NCBI RefSeq assembly: GCF_000508225.1
Contig: NC_023063.1
Span: forward strand, 1-64,000
Source of the DNA: Ehrlichia muris AS145
GTDB taxonomy: Bacteria; Pseudomonadota; Alphaproteobacteria; Rickettsiales; Anaplasmataceae
Direction: 5' to 3'
Length of the DNA stretch: 64,000 bases
Position 1 is the stretch's first letter, and each line of letters starts with the position of its first letter. This document shows, in pieces, positions 27,081 through 36,912 of this stretch. The notes below the pieces were generated by a model. It searched no databases and had not been told where the DNA came from. It was given only the letters and a program-made list of their open reading frames with translations. The translations under genes and the position numbers were made by a program.

Positions 27081-28400
27081 ATGACTACAGTTTTTGCGTT
27101 ATGTACTCCATGGGGGAAGTCTGGAGTAGCTGTGATTAGGATCTCTGGTAAAGATGCTGCAAAGGCATTTGTACATTTTGGAATTAGTAATAATATTAAA
27201 CCAAGAACTGCTACATTTACTCCTTTATACGATAAGAATGGAGAAATAATAGATGAAATTATAGTAGTGTATTTTGTTGCTCCGAATAGCTTCACTGGAG
27301 AAGATGTTATTGAATTTCATACTCATGGTAGTCTTGCTGTTATTAAAATGATATTGACTGAGCTTGGAAAAATTTTTATTCCTGCTGGGCCAGGTGAATT
27401 TTCTTTGCGTGCTTTTTTAAATAATAAAGTTGATTTGACTAAAGCTGAAGCAATAGTGGATCTTATAAATTCTGAAACAGAAATGCAGGCTAAACAAGCT
27501 ATAAGGCAAATGTCTGGGGCTTTAGAAAAGTTGTACCAAAGTTGGCGACAACAGTTGATTGATATGTTATCTAATATAGAAGCTTATATTGATTTTCCAG
27601 AGGAAGTTAACAGCTCTGCTATAGCTAATATTGCTTATTCATTAAATAATTTGCAGAAGTCTTTAGAAAATCATCTTGATGATGATCGAAGAGGTGAAAG
27701 ATTACGCCAAGGTATCTATGTTGCAATTGTTGGAGAACCTAATTCTGGCAAATCTACTTTATTTAATCATTTAGCGAAACGAGATATTGCTATTGTTTCT
27801 GAATATGCTGGTACTACTAGGGATCCTTTAGAGGCACATATAGATGTGGCTGGATATCCAATTATTATTATCGATACTGCAGGAATTAGAGATAGTAGTG
27901 ATCCAGTGGAGCAAGAAGGAATCAGGCGTGCAAAGTTAAGAGCTGAAAATGCTGATTTTAAAATAGTGATGCTTCCTTACGAGAAACGAAATGTTTTTAA
28001 TAGTGAGGTTATGAATTTAATAGACGATAAATCTATCTGCGTTTTGAGTAAAGCTGATGATGTTACAGATCAGAAATTAATGTCTGTTTTTAATTTTAGT
28101 TTTGTCCCAATCTCTATGTATTGCAACGCTGGAATTGAAAATTTATTGAACTCAATCAAACATAAAGTAGAAAAAGATTTTCACTCTTGTAGTGCTAACC
28201 CTTTTATTACCTCTGAAAGGCAAAGAACGCATATTCAAAATACTTTAAATATTATAAAAACTATGGATTTAAAGTTACCTATGGAGATAATTTCGGAGGA
28301 CTTAAGATTGTCTGTAAGGGAGTTAGGAAAAGTAGTAGGTGTTATCAGTGATGAGGACATATTAGATAATGTATTCAGTAAATTTTGTATAGGAAAATGA
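27081..28400 (+). CDS. mnmE: tRNA modification GTPase MnmE (TrmE)
   Basis: About 439 residues. N-terminal folate-binding domain (TVFALCTPWGKSGVAVIRIS), G1 loop IVGEPNSGKSTLFN, switch region AGTTRDPLEA, G3 DTAGIRDSSDPVE, G4-type LSKADD, and the C-terminal CIGK, the CxGK motif with the essential cysteine. With MnmG it adds carboxymethylaminomethyl groups to U34 of some tRNAs. Start is ATG 27081; a TTG three codons upstream is open but the family begins at MTTVFA-like sequence. Confidence 0.95.
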   Translation: MTTVFALCTPWGKSGVAVIRISGKDAAKAFVHFGISNNIKPRTATFTPLYDKNGEIIDEIIVVYFVAPNSFTGEDVIEFHTHGSLAVIKMILTELGKIFIPAGPGEFSLRAFLNNKVDLTKAEAIVDLINSETEMQAKQAIRQMSGALEKLYQSWRQQLIDMLSNIEAYIDFPEEVNSSAIANIAYSLNNLQKSLENHLDDDRRGERLRQGIYVAIVGEPNSGKSTLFNHLAKRDIAIVSEYAGTTRDPLEAHIDVAGYPIIIIDTAGIRDSSDPVEQEGIRRAKLRAENADFKIVMLPYEKRNVFNSEVMNLIDDKSICVLSKADDVTDQKLMSVFNFSFVPISMYCNAGIENLLNSIKHKVEKDFHSCSANPFITSERQRTHIQNTLNIIKTMDLKLPMEIISEDLRLSVRELGKVVGVISDEDILDNVFSKFCIGK

Positions 28401-28586
28401 TATGTATTTTTCATTATTAATTTGCATATATATAGAATATTTAAATTTGTAGTGTAGTTATGAATATGCACTTATTATGTTCTTTGTAAACTTATTTCAA
28501 ACTTATAGGAAGTTGTTAAAGTATTTTTAATAGATATTTGAAAATTAGGACAATATGTTCTTGCAGAATTATTACGTTTAGTAATT

Positions 28587-29138
28587 TTATTCTTTGTCTG
28601 TATATTGAGTTTTTTGAAAAATTTCTATAAATGAGACTATCTCTTGAATTTCAGCCATTTTACCTAGACCATGTTCATTGCAGATTGCTAATCCTTCTTT
28701 AGGTTCAATAATTACTATATTATCGCTTTTTAAACAGTCAATATTACGTTGATTTGCTTTTGAACCCCACATTACAGGGTTCATGGCTGGAACCATGATA
28801 ATGGGAATATTTGAAGCAATTAAAACGGTTGTAGCTAGTTCGTCAGCAATGCCGTGTGCTGTTTTTGCTATTATATCTAGTGTTGCTGGTGCTACTAGTA
28901 AAATATCTGAATTTCTTGTTAATGATATATGATGCATACTATTATGAACATTAAAAAAATCTGCATCGGTGTATACATGATTTCCAGATAATGATGCTAT
29001 TGATAGCGGGGTAACAAACCTTTCTCCAGATTTACTTATTAGGCCAGTAACTGTGTGATTATTTTCCTGTAATTTTCTTATCAGATCTAAAGATTTGTAT
29101 GCTGCTATACTTCCTGATATTATTAGTAAAATTTTCAT
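28587..29138 (-). CDS. coaC: Phosphopantothenoylcysteine decarboxylase (flavoprotein, CoaC part only)
   Basis: 183 residues. MKILLIISGSIAAYKSLDLI (flavoprotein start), MHHISL with the catalytic His, ILLVAPATLDIIAKTAHGIADE, the PAMNPVMW motif, and the substrate clamp with Cys in AICNEHGLGKMAE. It decarboxylates phosphopantothenoylcysteine in CoA synthesis. Most bacteria fuse this to the CoaB synthetase; only the decarboxylase half is here, so CoaB must be encoded elsewhere. Split coaB and coaC genes are usual in Rickettsiales as far as I recall. Confidence 0.88.
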   Translation of the reverse strand: MKILLIISGSIAAYKSLDLIRKLQENNHTVTGLISKSGERFVTPLSIASLSGNHVYTDADFFNVHNSMHHISLTRNSDILLVAPATLDIIAKTAHGIADELATTVLIASNIPIIMVPAMNPVMWGSKANQRNIDCLKSDNIVIIEPKEGLAICNEHGLGKMAEIQEIVSFIEIFQKTQYTDKE

Positions 29139-29245
29139 AGGATAAAATTAGGTAAACATTCAATTTATATCATATATTTTTGTATATTCAAAGTTTAATA
29201 TTTATAATAACTTGATGTATTAGTTTAATATGGGATTGTAGTTTA

Positions 29246-31285
29246 ATGTGCAACTTAAGCATATTTTCTAGTATATATATGTTACCAGGTGTTAATACTA
29301 TAGTAGGTAATTTATTAAAAAAGTTATGTGGTGGTGATAAAATTATAAATTTGTTATTTCATATACCACAAAGTTATGTTGACAGAAGGACTGGATTATC
29401 TGAAGATGCTGTAGGTAAAATTGTAACTTTTACTGGTACTGTTAAATCCCATAGTTTTATTGGTGGGAGAAGAAAACCCCAGTATAAAATTATACTTAAT
29501 ACATGTATTGGTGAAATATCATTAATTTTTTTTAATTACTCATTAAAGTATTTGAGGAGTGTGTTAAAAGTAGGTTCAGCATGTGTAGTAAGTGGTACCT
29601 TGGTAAGGTTTTTTGGATGTTTGCAGATTACACATCCGGATTATATTGTAACAGATATTAAAAAATTTCAGGATATTAGTATTATAGAACCTATTTATCC
29701 ACTAATTAGAGGACTAACTTCTAAAAGAATTTCAAAGTTAGTAAAGCTCAGTGTAAAGTTGTTGCCTGATTTTCCAGAGTGGATAGATAAAAAATTGTTA
29801 AGACAGAATAAGTGGGATAGCTGGAAGGAAAGTTTAATAAAGATACATCATCCAGATATACTTGAAACTGTATCTTTACATAGGGTAAGATTAGCATATG
29901 ATGAGCTATTGAGTCATCAAATCTCTATAAAGATGACAAGGAAATTTGATTGTCAGCAAGGTATCTCTATTGTAAGTAAGCAGATATACCACAATGATAT
30001 TTTAAATAAACTACCTTTTAAGTTAACAACAGGGCAGGAAGAAGTAATATCTGAGATTACAAAGAGCCAGGCATCAGAAAATAGGATGGTAAAACTATTG
30101 ATAGGAGATGTGGGTAGTGGAAAAACAGTAGTAGCTTTATTTGCTATTTTAAATGTTATAGAAAATGGAGGTCAGGTAGCTTTTATGGCTCCTACCGAAA
30201 TATTAGCAGAACAACATTATCGTTGGATGCAAGAAATACTGTCTGATATTCCAGTGAATATTGAGTTGTTAACAAGCAAAGTGAAAAGGAAACAGAATAT
30301 TAGAAAAAAATTGCAATTTGGTGAATGTGAAATAATTGTTGGAACTCATGCTTTGTTTCAAGATAGTGTTGATTTTAGCAATCTTAACTTAATTATCATT
30401 GATGAACAGCAAAGATTTGGAGTCTTACAAAGAATGAGGCTAATTAATAAGGGTAATACGGCTGATGTTCTTTTTATGACAGCTACGCCTATTCCAAGAA
30501 CATTAGAACAAGTAGTGTATGGAGATATAGATTGTTTAAGGCTTAAAGATAAGCCTCATAATAGATTGCCTATACATACTAGTATTGTAAACATTGAAAG
30601 ATTATCTGAAGTTGTATCAAAGTTGCAACTGGCTTTACAAGAAGGTAATAAGGCATATTGGATTTGTCCTTATATTGAAGATTCAGAATTAGTAGATATT
30701 GCAGCAGCTGAGAAACGTTTTTCTACTTTAAAAGAAGTGTTTGGCAAGGAAGTAGGTTTGGTACATAGTCGTTTGTCTAAAGTTGAAAAAGATGAAGTTA
30801 TGGTCTCTTTTTATAATGGTAATATTAAGTTGTTAGTTGCGACTACTGTAATAGAGGTAGGAGTTGATGTGCCTGATGCTACTATAATTATTATAGAGAA
30901 TGCTGAACAATTCGGTCTATCACAGCTTCATCAATTACGTGGTAGAGTTGGCCGTGGTGATAAAGCTTCATTCTGTATTTTGTTGCATGGAAATATGCTG
31001 AGTAAGATTGCCTATAAAAAGCTGTGTATATTGCGTAAATTTCAGGATGGATTTTACATAGCTGAACAAGATTTATTGTTACGTGGTAGTGGAGATATTT
31101 TAGGAGTAAAACAGTCAGGGTTATCAAATTTTAAATTTGCAGATATTTATAGAGATCAATCTCTTGTTTCTATTGCTACTAAGCAAGCAGAAGAGATTCT
31201 TAATATGAGTAAGACAGAATTAGATGATCATTTAACTCAGTTATTGTACATGTTTGGTTATGAGACTTCTGTTATAAATTATTGA
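29246..31285 (+). CDS. recG: ATP-dependent DNA helicase RecG
   Basis: 679 residues, normal for RecG. N-terminal wedge/OB domain (KIVTFTGTVKSHSFIGGRRK), Walker A LLIGDVGSGKTVVA (about 284-297), AFMAPTEILAEQH, motif II LIIIDEQQRFGVLQRM (family usually DEQH; here DEQQ), MTATPIPRTLEQVVYG, and the C-terminal HQLRGRVGRGDKASFC motif. It reverses stalled forks and branch-migrates junctions. The last 156 bp of the gene form the first unit of a tandem array that continues downstream. Confidence 0.95.
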   Translation: MCNLSIFSSIYMLPGVNTIVGNLLKKLCGGDKIINLLFHIPQSYVDRRTGLSEDAVGKIVTFTGTVKSHSFIGGRRKPQYKIILNTCIGEISLIFFNYSLKYLRSVLKVGSACVVSGTLVRFFGCLQITHPDYIVTDIKKFQDISIIEPIYPLIRGLTSKRISKLVKLSVKLLPDFPEWIDKKLLRQNKWDSWKESLIKIHHPDILETVSLHRVRLAYDELLSHQISIKMTRKFDCQQGISIVSKQIYHNDILNKLPFKLTTGQEEVISEITKSQASENRMVKLLIGDVGSGKTVVALFAILNVIENGGQVAFMAPTEILAEQHYRWMQEILSDIPVNIELLTSKVKRKQNIRKKLQFGECEIIVGTHALFQDSVDFSNLNLIIIDEQQRFGVLQRMRLINKGNTADVLFMTATPIPRTLEQVVYGDIDCLRLKDKPHNRLPIHTSIVNIERLSEVVSKLQLALQEGNKAYWICPYIEDSELVDIAAAEKRFSTLKEVFGKEVGLVHSRLSKVEKDEVMVSFYNGNIKLLVATTVIEVGVDVPDATIIIIENAEQFGLSQLHQLRGRVGRGDKASFCILLHGNMLSKIAYKKLCILRKFQDGFYIAEQDLLLRGSGDILGVKQSGLSNFKFADIYRDQSLVSIATKQAEEILNMSKTELDDHLTQLLYMFGYETSVINY

Positions 31286-31764
31286 TATATATTTTTCATT
31301 GTTAACAAAGTTGTCTGTATAGGTAAAAGATTTTTATAAGTTTTAAATTTGCAGATATTTATAGAGATCAATCTCTTGTTTCTATTGCTACTAAGCAAGC
31401 AGAAGAGATTCTTAATATGAGTAAGACAGAATTAGATGATCATTTAACTCAGTTATTGTATATGGTTGGTTATGAGACTTCTGTTATAAATTATTGATAT
31501 ATATTTTTCATTGTTAACAAAGTTGTCTGTATAGGTAAAAGATTTTTATAAGTTTTAAATTTGCAGATATTTATAGAGATCAATCTCTTGTTTCTATTGC
31601 TACTAAGCAAGCAGAAGAGATTCTTAATATGAGTAAGACAGAATTAGATGATCATTTAACTCAGTTATTGTACATGTTTGGTTATGAGACTTCTGTTATA
31701 AATTATTGACGAATAGTTTTCATTTTTAACAGAATTGTTTGTGTAGGTGAGAAATTTTTATAAA
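31129..31764 (+). repeat. Tandem array derived from the recG 3' end (about 3 x 212 bp)
   Basis: Unit 1 (31129-31340) includes the last codons of recG, its stop and about 55 bp after it. Unit 2 is 31341-31552 and unit 3 is 31553-31764. Units 1 and 2 are almost identical; the last 50 or so bases of unit 3 have drifted, as expected if that is the original flank. Each unit keeps the C-terminal codons and stop, so copy-number change would leave RecG unaltered. Confidence 0.92.
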
Positions 31765-32115
31765 TTTTGAGTATTCTTAAGGAAGCAATTCTAAATAAAA
31801 GTTTCAGTATTATGAAAGATTTGAGTTAGTACGTTATACGTTGAGTGATGTCTATGGGTTTCTTGCTTTTTAAGAAATGGTCTTTTTATTAGATGTAGAT
31901 AGTTATCTACTTATGAATAATACCAATTTTATTTTTTGTGGTTTTTGATATTATATAAACAGTGCAATTGTGAAGAATTGTATAGGAGTTTATAATTTTG
32001 CTTGTATAAAAATGTTGATTTGAGTGCAAGTTGTTTTTTTAAAGCTTTTATATAAAAAGACTATAAGTTATCTCTGTAATATAATTGTTGTTACGTGTAA
32101 GGTTGAGGTATTAAC
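31765..32115. other. Non-coding region after the recG array
   Basis: About 350 bp of AT-rich sequence between the array and the NDUFA9-like gene. A short imperfect inverted repeat around TAGTACGTTATACG was seen near 31830; no gene is supported. Confidence 0.4.
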
Positions 32116-33078
32116 ATGTCTATAAAGCGTGTCATTATGTTTGGAGGGAGTGGTTTTATCGGTAGATACTTAGTAAAATACTTTGCTGATCATGGGTATA
32201 TGATTAGAGTTGTTACTAGATATCCAGAGAAAGCAAAGCAGTTGAAATTATGTGGAAATTTGGGACAAATAGAAATTATAGAGGGCAATATTGCTAACAG
32301 GGAGGAGATAATAGAGCATATACGTGATTGTAATATTGTTATAAATTTACTTGGTACTTTATATAGTATAAAGAAATCTACTTTTTATGATATACATGTT
32401 AGAGCAGCAGAAAATATAGCTAAAGCTGCAAAAAGTTGTAATGTGAAGTTAATGATACATTTTTCAGTGATGGGAATTACTGAAATACAAAAATCTGATT
32501 ATGCAAAAAGTAAATTAATGGGGGAAAGTCTTGTAAAGTCAGCTTTTCCTGATGCAGTGATTATAAGGCCTAATCTAGTTTTTGGTCCAGAAGATAAGTT
32601 TTTTAATAAGTTTGCACAATTATCAATGATTTGTCCATTTTTGCCAGTTGTAGGGGGTGGACGTGCAGTTTTTCAACCTATTTATGTTGATGATCTTGCT
32701 AAATTTGTATTTCATGTTGTTGAAAGCTCAGTTACAAGTAAATTGTATAATGTTTGTGGGCCTTATACTTATTCATTTAAAGAGTTATTAAGTTTTATTC
32801 TAAGCGTTACGAATAGAAAAAGTAAACTTATTAATATTCCTTTTAGTATAGCAAATGGATTAGCTTTTTTTTGTGAACTGAAAATTGTTTCTGTTTTTTT
32901 AAAGCTTATTACTGGGACTACAGATCCAATTTTAACAAGAGATCAGATAAAATTTATTAGAGATATGACTGAGTCTCATGATATATATCCTATAGATAGC
33001 TTAAAAAATATGGGAATAAAATTTTCATCTATTGAGGATGTAGTCCCTAAATATTTACAGATTTATAAGAATTTTTAA
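32116..33078 (+). CDS. NDUFA9-like NAD(P)-dependent epimerase (atypical SDR)
   Basis: 320 residues. Rossmann start RVIMFGGSGFIGRYLVKYFA (about 5-24), GNIANREEI, VINLLGTLY, HFSVMGI, a YAKSKLMGE sequence in place of the YxxxK active site, and IIRPNLVFGPEDKFFNKFA. This matches the 39-kDa complex I accessory family found in alphaproteobacteria and mitochondria. It may bind NADPH at complex I or be a quinone-related oxidoreductase; it is not near nuo genes here. Confidence 0.85.
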   Translation: MSIKRVIMFGGSGFIGRYLVKYFADHGYMIRVVTRYPEKAKQLKLCGNLGQIEIIEGNIANREEIIEHIRDCNIVINLLGTLYSIKKSTFYDIHVRAAENIAKAAKSCNVKLMIHFSVMGITEIQKSDYAKSKLMGESLVKSAFPDAVIIRPNLVFGPEDKFFNKFAQLSMICPFLPVVGGGRAVFQPIYVDDLAKFVFHVVESSVTSKLYNVCGPYTYSFKELLSFILSVTNRKSKLINIPFSIANGLAFFCELKIVSVFLKLITGTTDPILTRDQIKFIRDMTESHDIYPIDSLKNMGIKFSSIEDVVPKYLQIYKNF

Positions 33079-33191
33079 TTTTATACCCATATGTAAACTA
33101 GATTGCATATAACTTTTAGAATGTATAAAATAGCCTATTCTTGATCATTCATGCAAAATTCTAATGTTGTAGCTGCAGGTTAAATTTACGT

Positions 33192-33650
33192 TTAATTGTC
33201 ATTTAAGAAATTATTGCTGTAATCATTTTCTTGATCATTACTATAAAGTTTTTGTTGTTTTTCTCGCCTTTCTTGTTCTTCTATAGAGTATAATGTGATT
33301 GGATTTGCTTCAAGTCTTGCAATGCCAATCTTTTCCCCTGTTTCTTCACAATAACCATATAATCCATCATCTATTCTTTGGATAGCTTTATTTATTTCTA
33401 TTATTAGTGCATCATTTCTTTTCCTGGTATTTAAAATTAGTACGATATTATGTTCTCTTGTTGCCATATCTGTTAAATCTGCATCAGCTTGTGGTTGTAA
33501 TAATTCTGTATCTAATTCTTCAGACTCTTTCTGTAATACCTTGCGCCATTTAAGCAGTTTTTGTCGGAAGTATTCTAATTGTTTGTGATTCATGTAATTG
33601 CTGTCATCTTCATCTTCAGGGAATTCAGTATTATAGTTTTTTTTCAACAT
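33192..33650 (-). CDS. dksA: RNA polymerase-binding protein DksA
   Basis: 152 residues. Coiled-coil with the tip motif DLTDMA (DxxDxA, about 58-63), and a C-terminal globular domain GLYGYCEETGEKIGIARLEA where only one of the four canonical zinc cysteines remains, as in many alphaproteobacterial DksA proteins. It binds the RNA polymerase secondary channel and tunes transcription with ppGpp. AGGA lies ten bases before ATG 33650. Confidence 0.92.
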   Translation of the reverse strand: MLKKNYNTEFPEDEDDSNYMNHKQLEYFRQKLLKWRKVLQKESEELDTELLQPQADADLTDMATREHNIVLILNTRKRNDALIIEINKAIQRIDDGLYGYCEETGEKIGIARLEANPITLYSIEEQERREKQQKLYSNDQENDYSNNFLNDN

Positions 33651-33759
33651 TTGTATTCCTATTTGTGATACAACTAGAAATAATTTAAATATAGTTGATT
33701 AAGAATTCATGTATGATATGTGATATAATAACAATGTTTTTATCAGTTGTGAGCTGAAT

Positions 33760-34422
33760 ATGAGCAATAGTAGCATGTTGATGCATGAATTAAAGTTATT
33801 AATAAGTAGGAAAGGTAATCTTTTAAATACAATTATTCTTTTTATATTAATAGTTAGTACTGCATTATTTACTATGAAGAATGCTGGAATAGCAGAAGCT
33901 CTGCCAACTATTTTATGGATTTGTAGTATTTCTACTATGCATATGTCTATGTGTAATTTGTTTGACAATGATTATGCCAATGGATCTTTAGAACAAATGT
34001 TGATACAAGATAGTATGGTAGAATTAGTGATATTTTTTAAAATTTTGTCACATTGGATTTGTATAGGGATACCAGTAAGTATCATTTCTACGTTCATAGA
34101 TTTTGTAATTCTAGAGAGTGGAATATATGCTACTTTAGGGTTAGGTTTATCTTTAGGAATTAGCTTACTAGTCATTAGCTTTATATCAGCTGTAGGGGAT
34201 ACTTTAGTATTGGGAAAAAGTGCTGGTGTTATAATAGCACAGATTTTGACATTGCCTATTATGATTCCAGTATTAGTATATTTTAGTCTTGTATTTGACG
34301 GTTTAAGAAATGGTTTATATGGGGCAGATTTAATGTTACTTGGATTAATTATTGTGGTGTTAATACCTATCAGTGTGATGTTTGTATCATTTGCGATTAG
34401 GCTTGCTGTTGAGCATGATTAA
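33760..34422 (+). CDS. ccmB: Heme exporter membrane protein CcmB
   Basis: 220 residues with about six membrane segments (for example TIILFILIVSTALFTMKNAG and ILTLPIMIPVLVYFSLVFDG), and the conserved LEQMLIQDSMVELVIFFKIL region. CcmB is the permease of the CcmABC heme-handling system for cytochrome c maturation. CcmA and CcmC are not in this window. It begins 109 bp from the divergent dksA start. The last codons form the start of a tandem array that runs to tRNA-Val. Confidence 0.88.
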   Translation: MSNSSMLMHELKLLISRKGNLLNTIILFILIVSTALFTMKNAGIAEALPTILWICSISTMHMSMCNLFDNDYANGSLEQMLIQDSMVELVIFFKILSHWICIGIPVSIISTFIDFVILESGIYATLGLGLSLGISLLVISFISAVGDTLVLGKSAGVIIAQILTLPIMIPVLVYFSLVFDGLRNGLYGADLMLLGLIIVVLIPISVMFVSFAIRLAVEHD

Positions 34423-34878
34423 CTCTTATAAGATGTTTCTCATTGGTGGTTGACAGTCTGATGAATAGTTCATATAAGAAAAATCTAATGTCATTTTGAT
34501 TCTTATTGCTCAGCTGGTTTCTATCAATCATGTACGGTTGACTTTTACAAGATATTCCTTATGCTGTTGAGCATGATTAACTCTTATAAGATGTTTCTCA
34601 TTGGTGGTTGACAGTCTGATGAATAATTCATATAAGAAAAATCTAATGTCATTTTGATTCTTATTGCTCAGCTGGTTTCTATCAATCATGTACGGTTGAC
34701 TTTTACAAGATATTCCTTATGCTGTTGAGCATGATTAACTCTTATAAGATGTTTCTCATTGGTGGTTGACAGTCTGATGAATAATTCATATAAGAAAAAT
34801 CTAATGTCATTTTGATTCTTATTGCTCAGCTGGTTTCTATCAATCATGTACGGTTGACTTTTACAAGATATTCCTTAT
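34405..34878 (+). repeat. Tandem array derived from the ccmB 3' end (3 x 158 bp)
   Basis: Units start at 34405, 34563 and 34721, each beginning with the last ccmB codons (GCTGTTGAGCATGATTAA) and running about 140 bp into the flank. I saw only one base difference between units (unit 1 has gaatagttc, the others gaataattc). The array ends 13 bp before tRNA-Val. Confidence 0.95.
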
Positions 34879-34891
34879 TATGTTAATGGCT

Positions 34892-34965
34892 GGGTAATTA
34901 GCTCATTTGGTTAGAGCACTTGCTTGACGTGCAAGAGGTGACTGGTTCGAATCCGGTATTGCCCA
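34892..34965 (+). tRNA. tRNA-Val (GAC)
   Basis: Acceptor GGGTAAT / ATTGCCC, D-arm GCTC..GAGC, anticodon stem CTTGC / GCAAG with loop TTGACGT (anticodon GAC), T-arm ACTGG-TTCGAAT-CCGGT, discriminator A. No encoded CCA (CCG follows). The next gene starts 28 nt later on the same strand. Confidence 0.95.
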
Positions 34966-34993
34966 CCGAATCTGACATAAATTTGGTGATAAA

Positions 34994-35914
34994 ATGTCGC
35001 TTATTCATAAAAGTAAGCCTTCCAGCCATGAGAATAAGCTAATATATGCTATCCTTATTATAATTATTACTATGGTTATAGAAGTAGTTGGGGGGATAAT
35101 ATCGAATTCTTTAGCATTGCTTTCGGATGCTGGACATATGTTTACTGATTTTATTTCTTTGTTGTTGAGTTGGTTGGCTTATAAAGTTGCTATGAGAAAG
35201 TCAGATTCATGTCGTTCCTATGGTTATCATCGGTTTCAAGTTGTTGCTGCTTTTATTAATGGACTGACTTTATTTGGTATAGCCATTTTGATAATTTTAG
35301 AATCAATAAAACGCTTTTTTTCTCCAGAGAAAGTTTGCTGGGAAATTATGATATCTGTTGCAGTGTTAGGGTTAATAGCAAATGTTGTATCGTTTTTTCT
35401 ATTGTATAGGAAAAATGAGAACAATTTGAACCTGAAAAGTGCAGTTCTACATGTTGTTGGTGATTTATTAGGGTCTGTTGCAGCAATTGTTGCTTCTGTT
35501 GTGATTATGTTTACTTCATGGCAGGTGGTGGATCCTCTTTTATCAGTGTTTGTCAGTATTATAATACTTGGTGGTGCATATAGGATCATTAAAAATTCTG
35601 GTCATATTTTACTTGAAGGTACTCCAGATAATATGAGCCCAGATAAGATTAGAAAAGCTGTTTGTGAAAACATTACTGAAGTTTTAGATGTTCATCATAT
35701 TCATATTTGGTCGTTGACTACAGATCATCCAATTATGACAATGCATGTTAAACTCAATAAAGCAGCTGTAACTGATGATTTAAAATATAGTCAGATTTTA
35801 GTGTCTATAAAAAAGTTGCTGAGCAAAGATTTTGGTATTGTCCATGTTACTATCGAAGCTGAATATGATAATTGTGCTGATGATAGTGTTATGATTGAAG
35901 CAGCTCATAATTAA
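34994..35914 (+). CDS. Cation diffusion facilitator (CzcD/ZitB-like) metal exporter
   Basis: 306 residues. Six membrane segments; metal-site HxxxD motifs in TM2 (SDAGHMFTDF) and TM5 (HVVGDLLGS), and a cytoplasmic C-terminal domain with HHIHIWSLTTDHPIMTMHV. Members export Zn2+, sometimes Co2+, Cd2+ or Fe2+, in exchange for protons; the metal cannot be told here. No CzcA/B partners are nearby. A GGTGAT lies just before the ATG. It follows tRNA-Val by 28 nt, so its mRNA may be freed by tRNA processing. Confidence 0.92.
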   Translation: MSLIHKSKPSSHENKLIYAILIIIITMVIEVVGGIISNSLALLSDAGHMFTDFISLLLSWLAYKVAMRKSDSCRSYGYHRFQVVAAFINGLTLFGIAILIILESIKRFFSPEKVCWEIMISVAVLGLIANVVSFFLLYRKNENNLNLKSAVLHVVGDLLGSVAAIVASVVIMFTSWQVVDPLLSVFVSIIILGGAYRIIKNSGHILLEGTPDNMSPDKIRKAVCENITEVLDVHHIHIWSLTTDHPIMTMHVKLNKAAVTDDLKYSQILVSIKKLLSKDFGIVHVTIEAEYDNCADDSVMIEAAHN

Positions 35915-36282
35915 TGAGTGGGACTATATATGAGTTTTATTATAATTAAGGATTTATTTTCTGATAATTATTTAGCTAGATGATTCCTAATTCTTAACCA
36001 TAATAAAAATAGGTAAGCTTAATGCTTCTTTAGCTTGATTTTTTGCATAATGATAGTAATTTTTGTATTGTCCATATATGTGAATATTGAGTATGACAAC
36101 ATAACATTAAATATATATTTATTAGTTTGTGTTATGTTCTATTGCATATGGCCTGTAGTAATCATTAGTAATTGATACTTAAGGATTGATTATGAAGTGA
36201 TGGTATATGTGTGTTGATGCATTGCAGTTAATAGTAAGATAAGCAGCCTTATTTATATATAGTATAAATTAAGTAGGTTGAA
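35915..36282. other. Non-coding region upstream of mlaC
   Basis: About 370 bp; AT-rich, no gene or repeat recognised. Should include the mlaC promoter. Confidence 0.4.
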
Positions 36283-36912
36283 ATGATTAATAGTTCTATA
36301 TGTAGATTATTTTTTCTTAGTTTGTTTTTTATGTGTAGCGGTGCTTTTGCCTATGATGATACTGAAGCATGTAGAGAACATATTAGGCCATGCTATTTTA
36401 TTATTACATTAAAAAATCAGATTGAAATTACTATCCAAGAGATTCAAAATAAAGCTGAAATGTATTCCAGTATTCAATCCATAATTGATAGAGTGCTTAA
36501 TATAAAAGATATTTCAAAGTTTGTTGCAGGATCATATTGGAACACTATGTCTACTGATGAACAGGAAAAGTTTGTTAATGAATATAGTCAATATATTAAA
36601 CGAATGTACAGTAAGCAACTATGTAAGTATTCTGTTTATAATATGAATATTCTGTCTGTTAAGAACCCAAAAAAAGATCATTACTTGATTAATACTAGGT
36701 TATCAAATGAAAGAGATATTAGTAATTTTGTAATAGTTGAATTTAAGTTAAGTAATATAGAGGGTAGATTTCTATTATCTGATATAAGAATTAATAATGC
36801 AATTAGTTTTGCTATAATTCAGCGTTCTATGATTAAAAATATGATAAGTAAACAAGGTGTTGATGGAATGATATCTTATTTTCAGTCAGAGAATGCTTCT
36901 GCTAAGTATTAA
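36283..36912 (+). CDS. mlaC: MlaC/Ttg2D-like periplasmic phospholipid-binding protein
   Basis: 209 residues. Signal peptide MINSSICRLFFLSLFFMCSG with a likely cut after AFA, then the MlaC fold with INDRVLNI-type IIDRVLNIKDISKFVAGSYW and MSTDEQEKFVNEYSQYIKRMY. MlaC shuttles phospholipid between the outer-membrane MlaA complex and the inner-membrane MlaFEDB transporter. MlaE and MlaF are encoded 14 kb away; MlaD, MlaA and MlaB are not in this window. Confidence 0.82.
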   Translation: MINSSICRLFFLSLFFMCSGAFAYDDTEACREHIRPCYFIITLKNQIEITIQEIQNKAEMYSSIQSIIDRVLNIKDISKFVAGSYWNTMSTDEQEKFVNEYSQYIKRMYSKQLCKYSVYNMNILSVKNPKKDHYLINTRLSNERDISNFVIVEFKLSNIEGRFLLSDIRINNAISFAIIQRSMIKNMISKQGVDGMISYFQSENASAKY

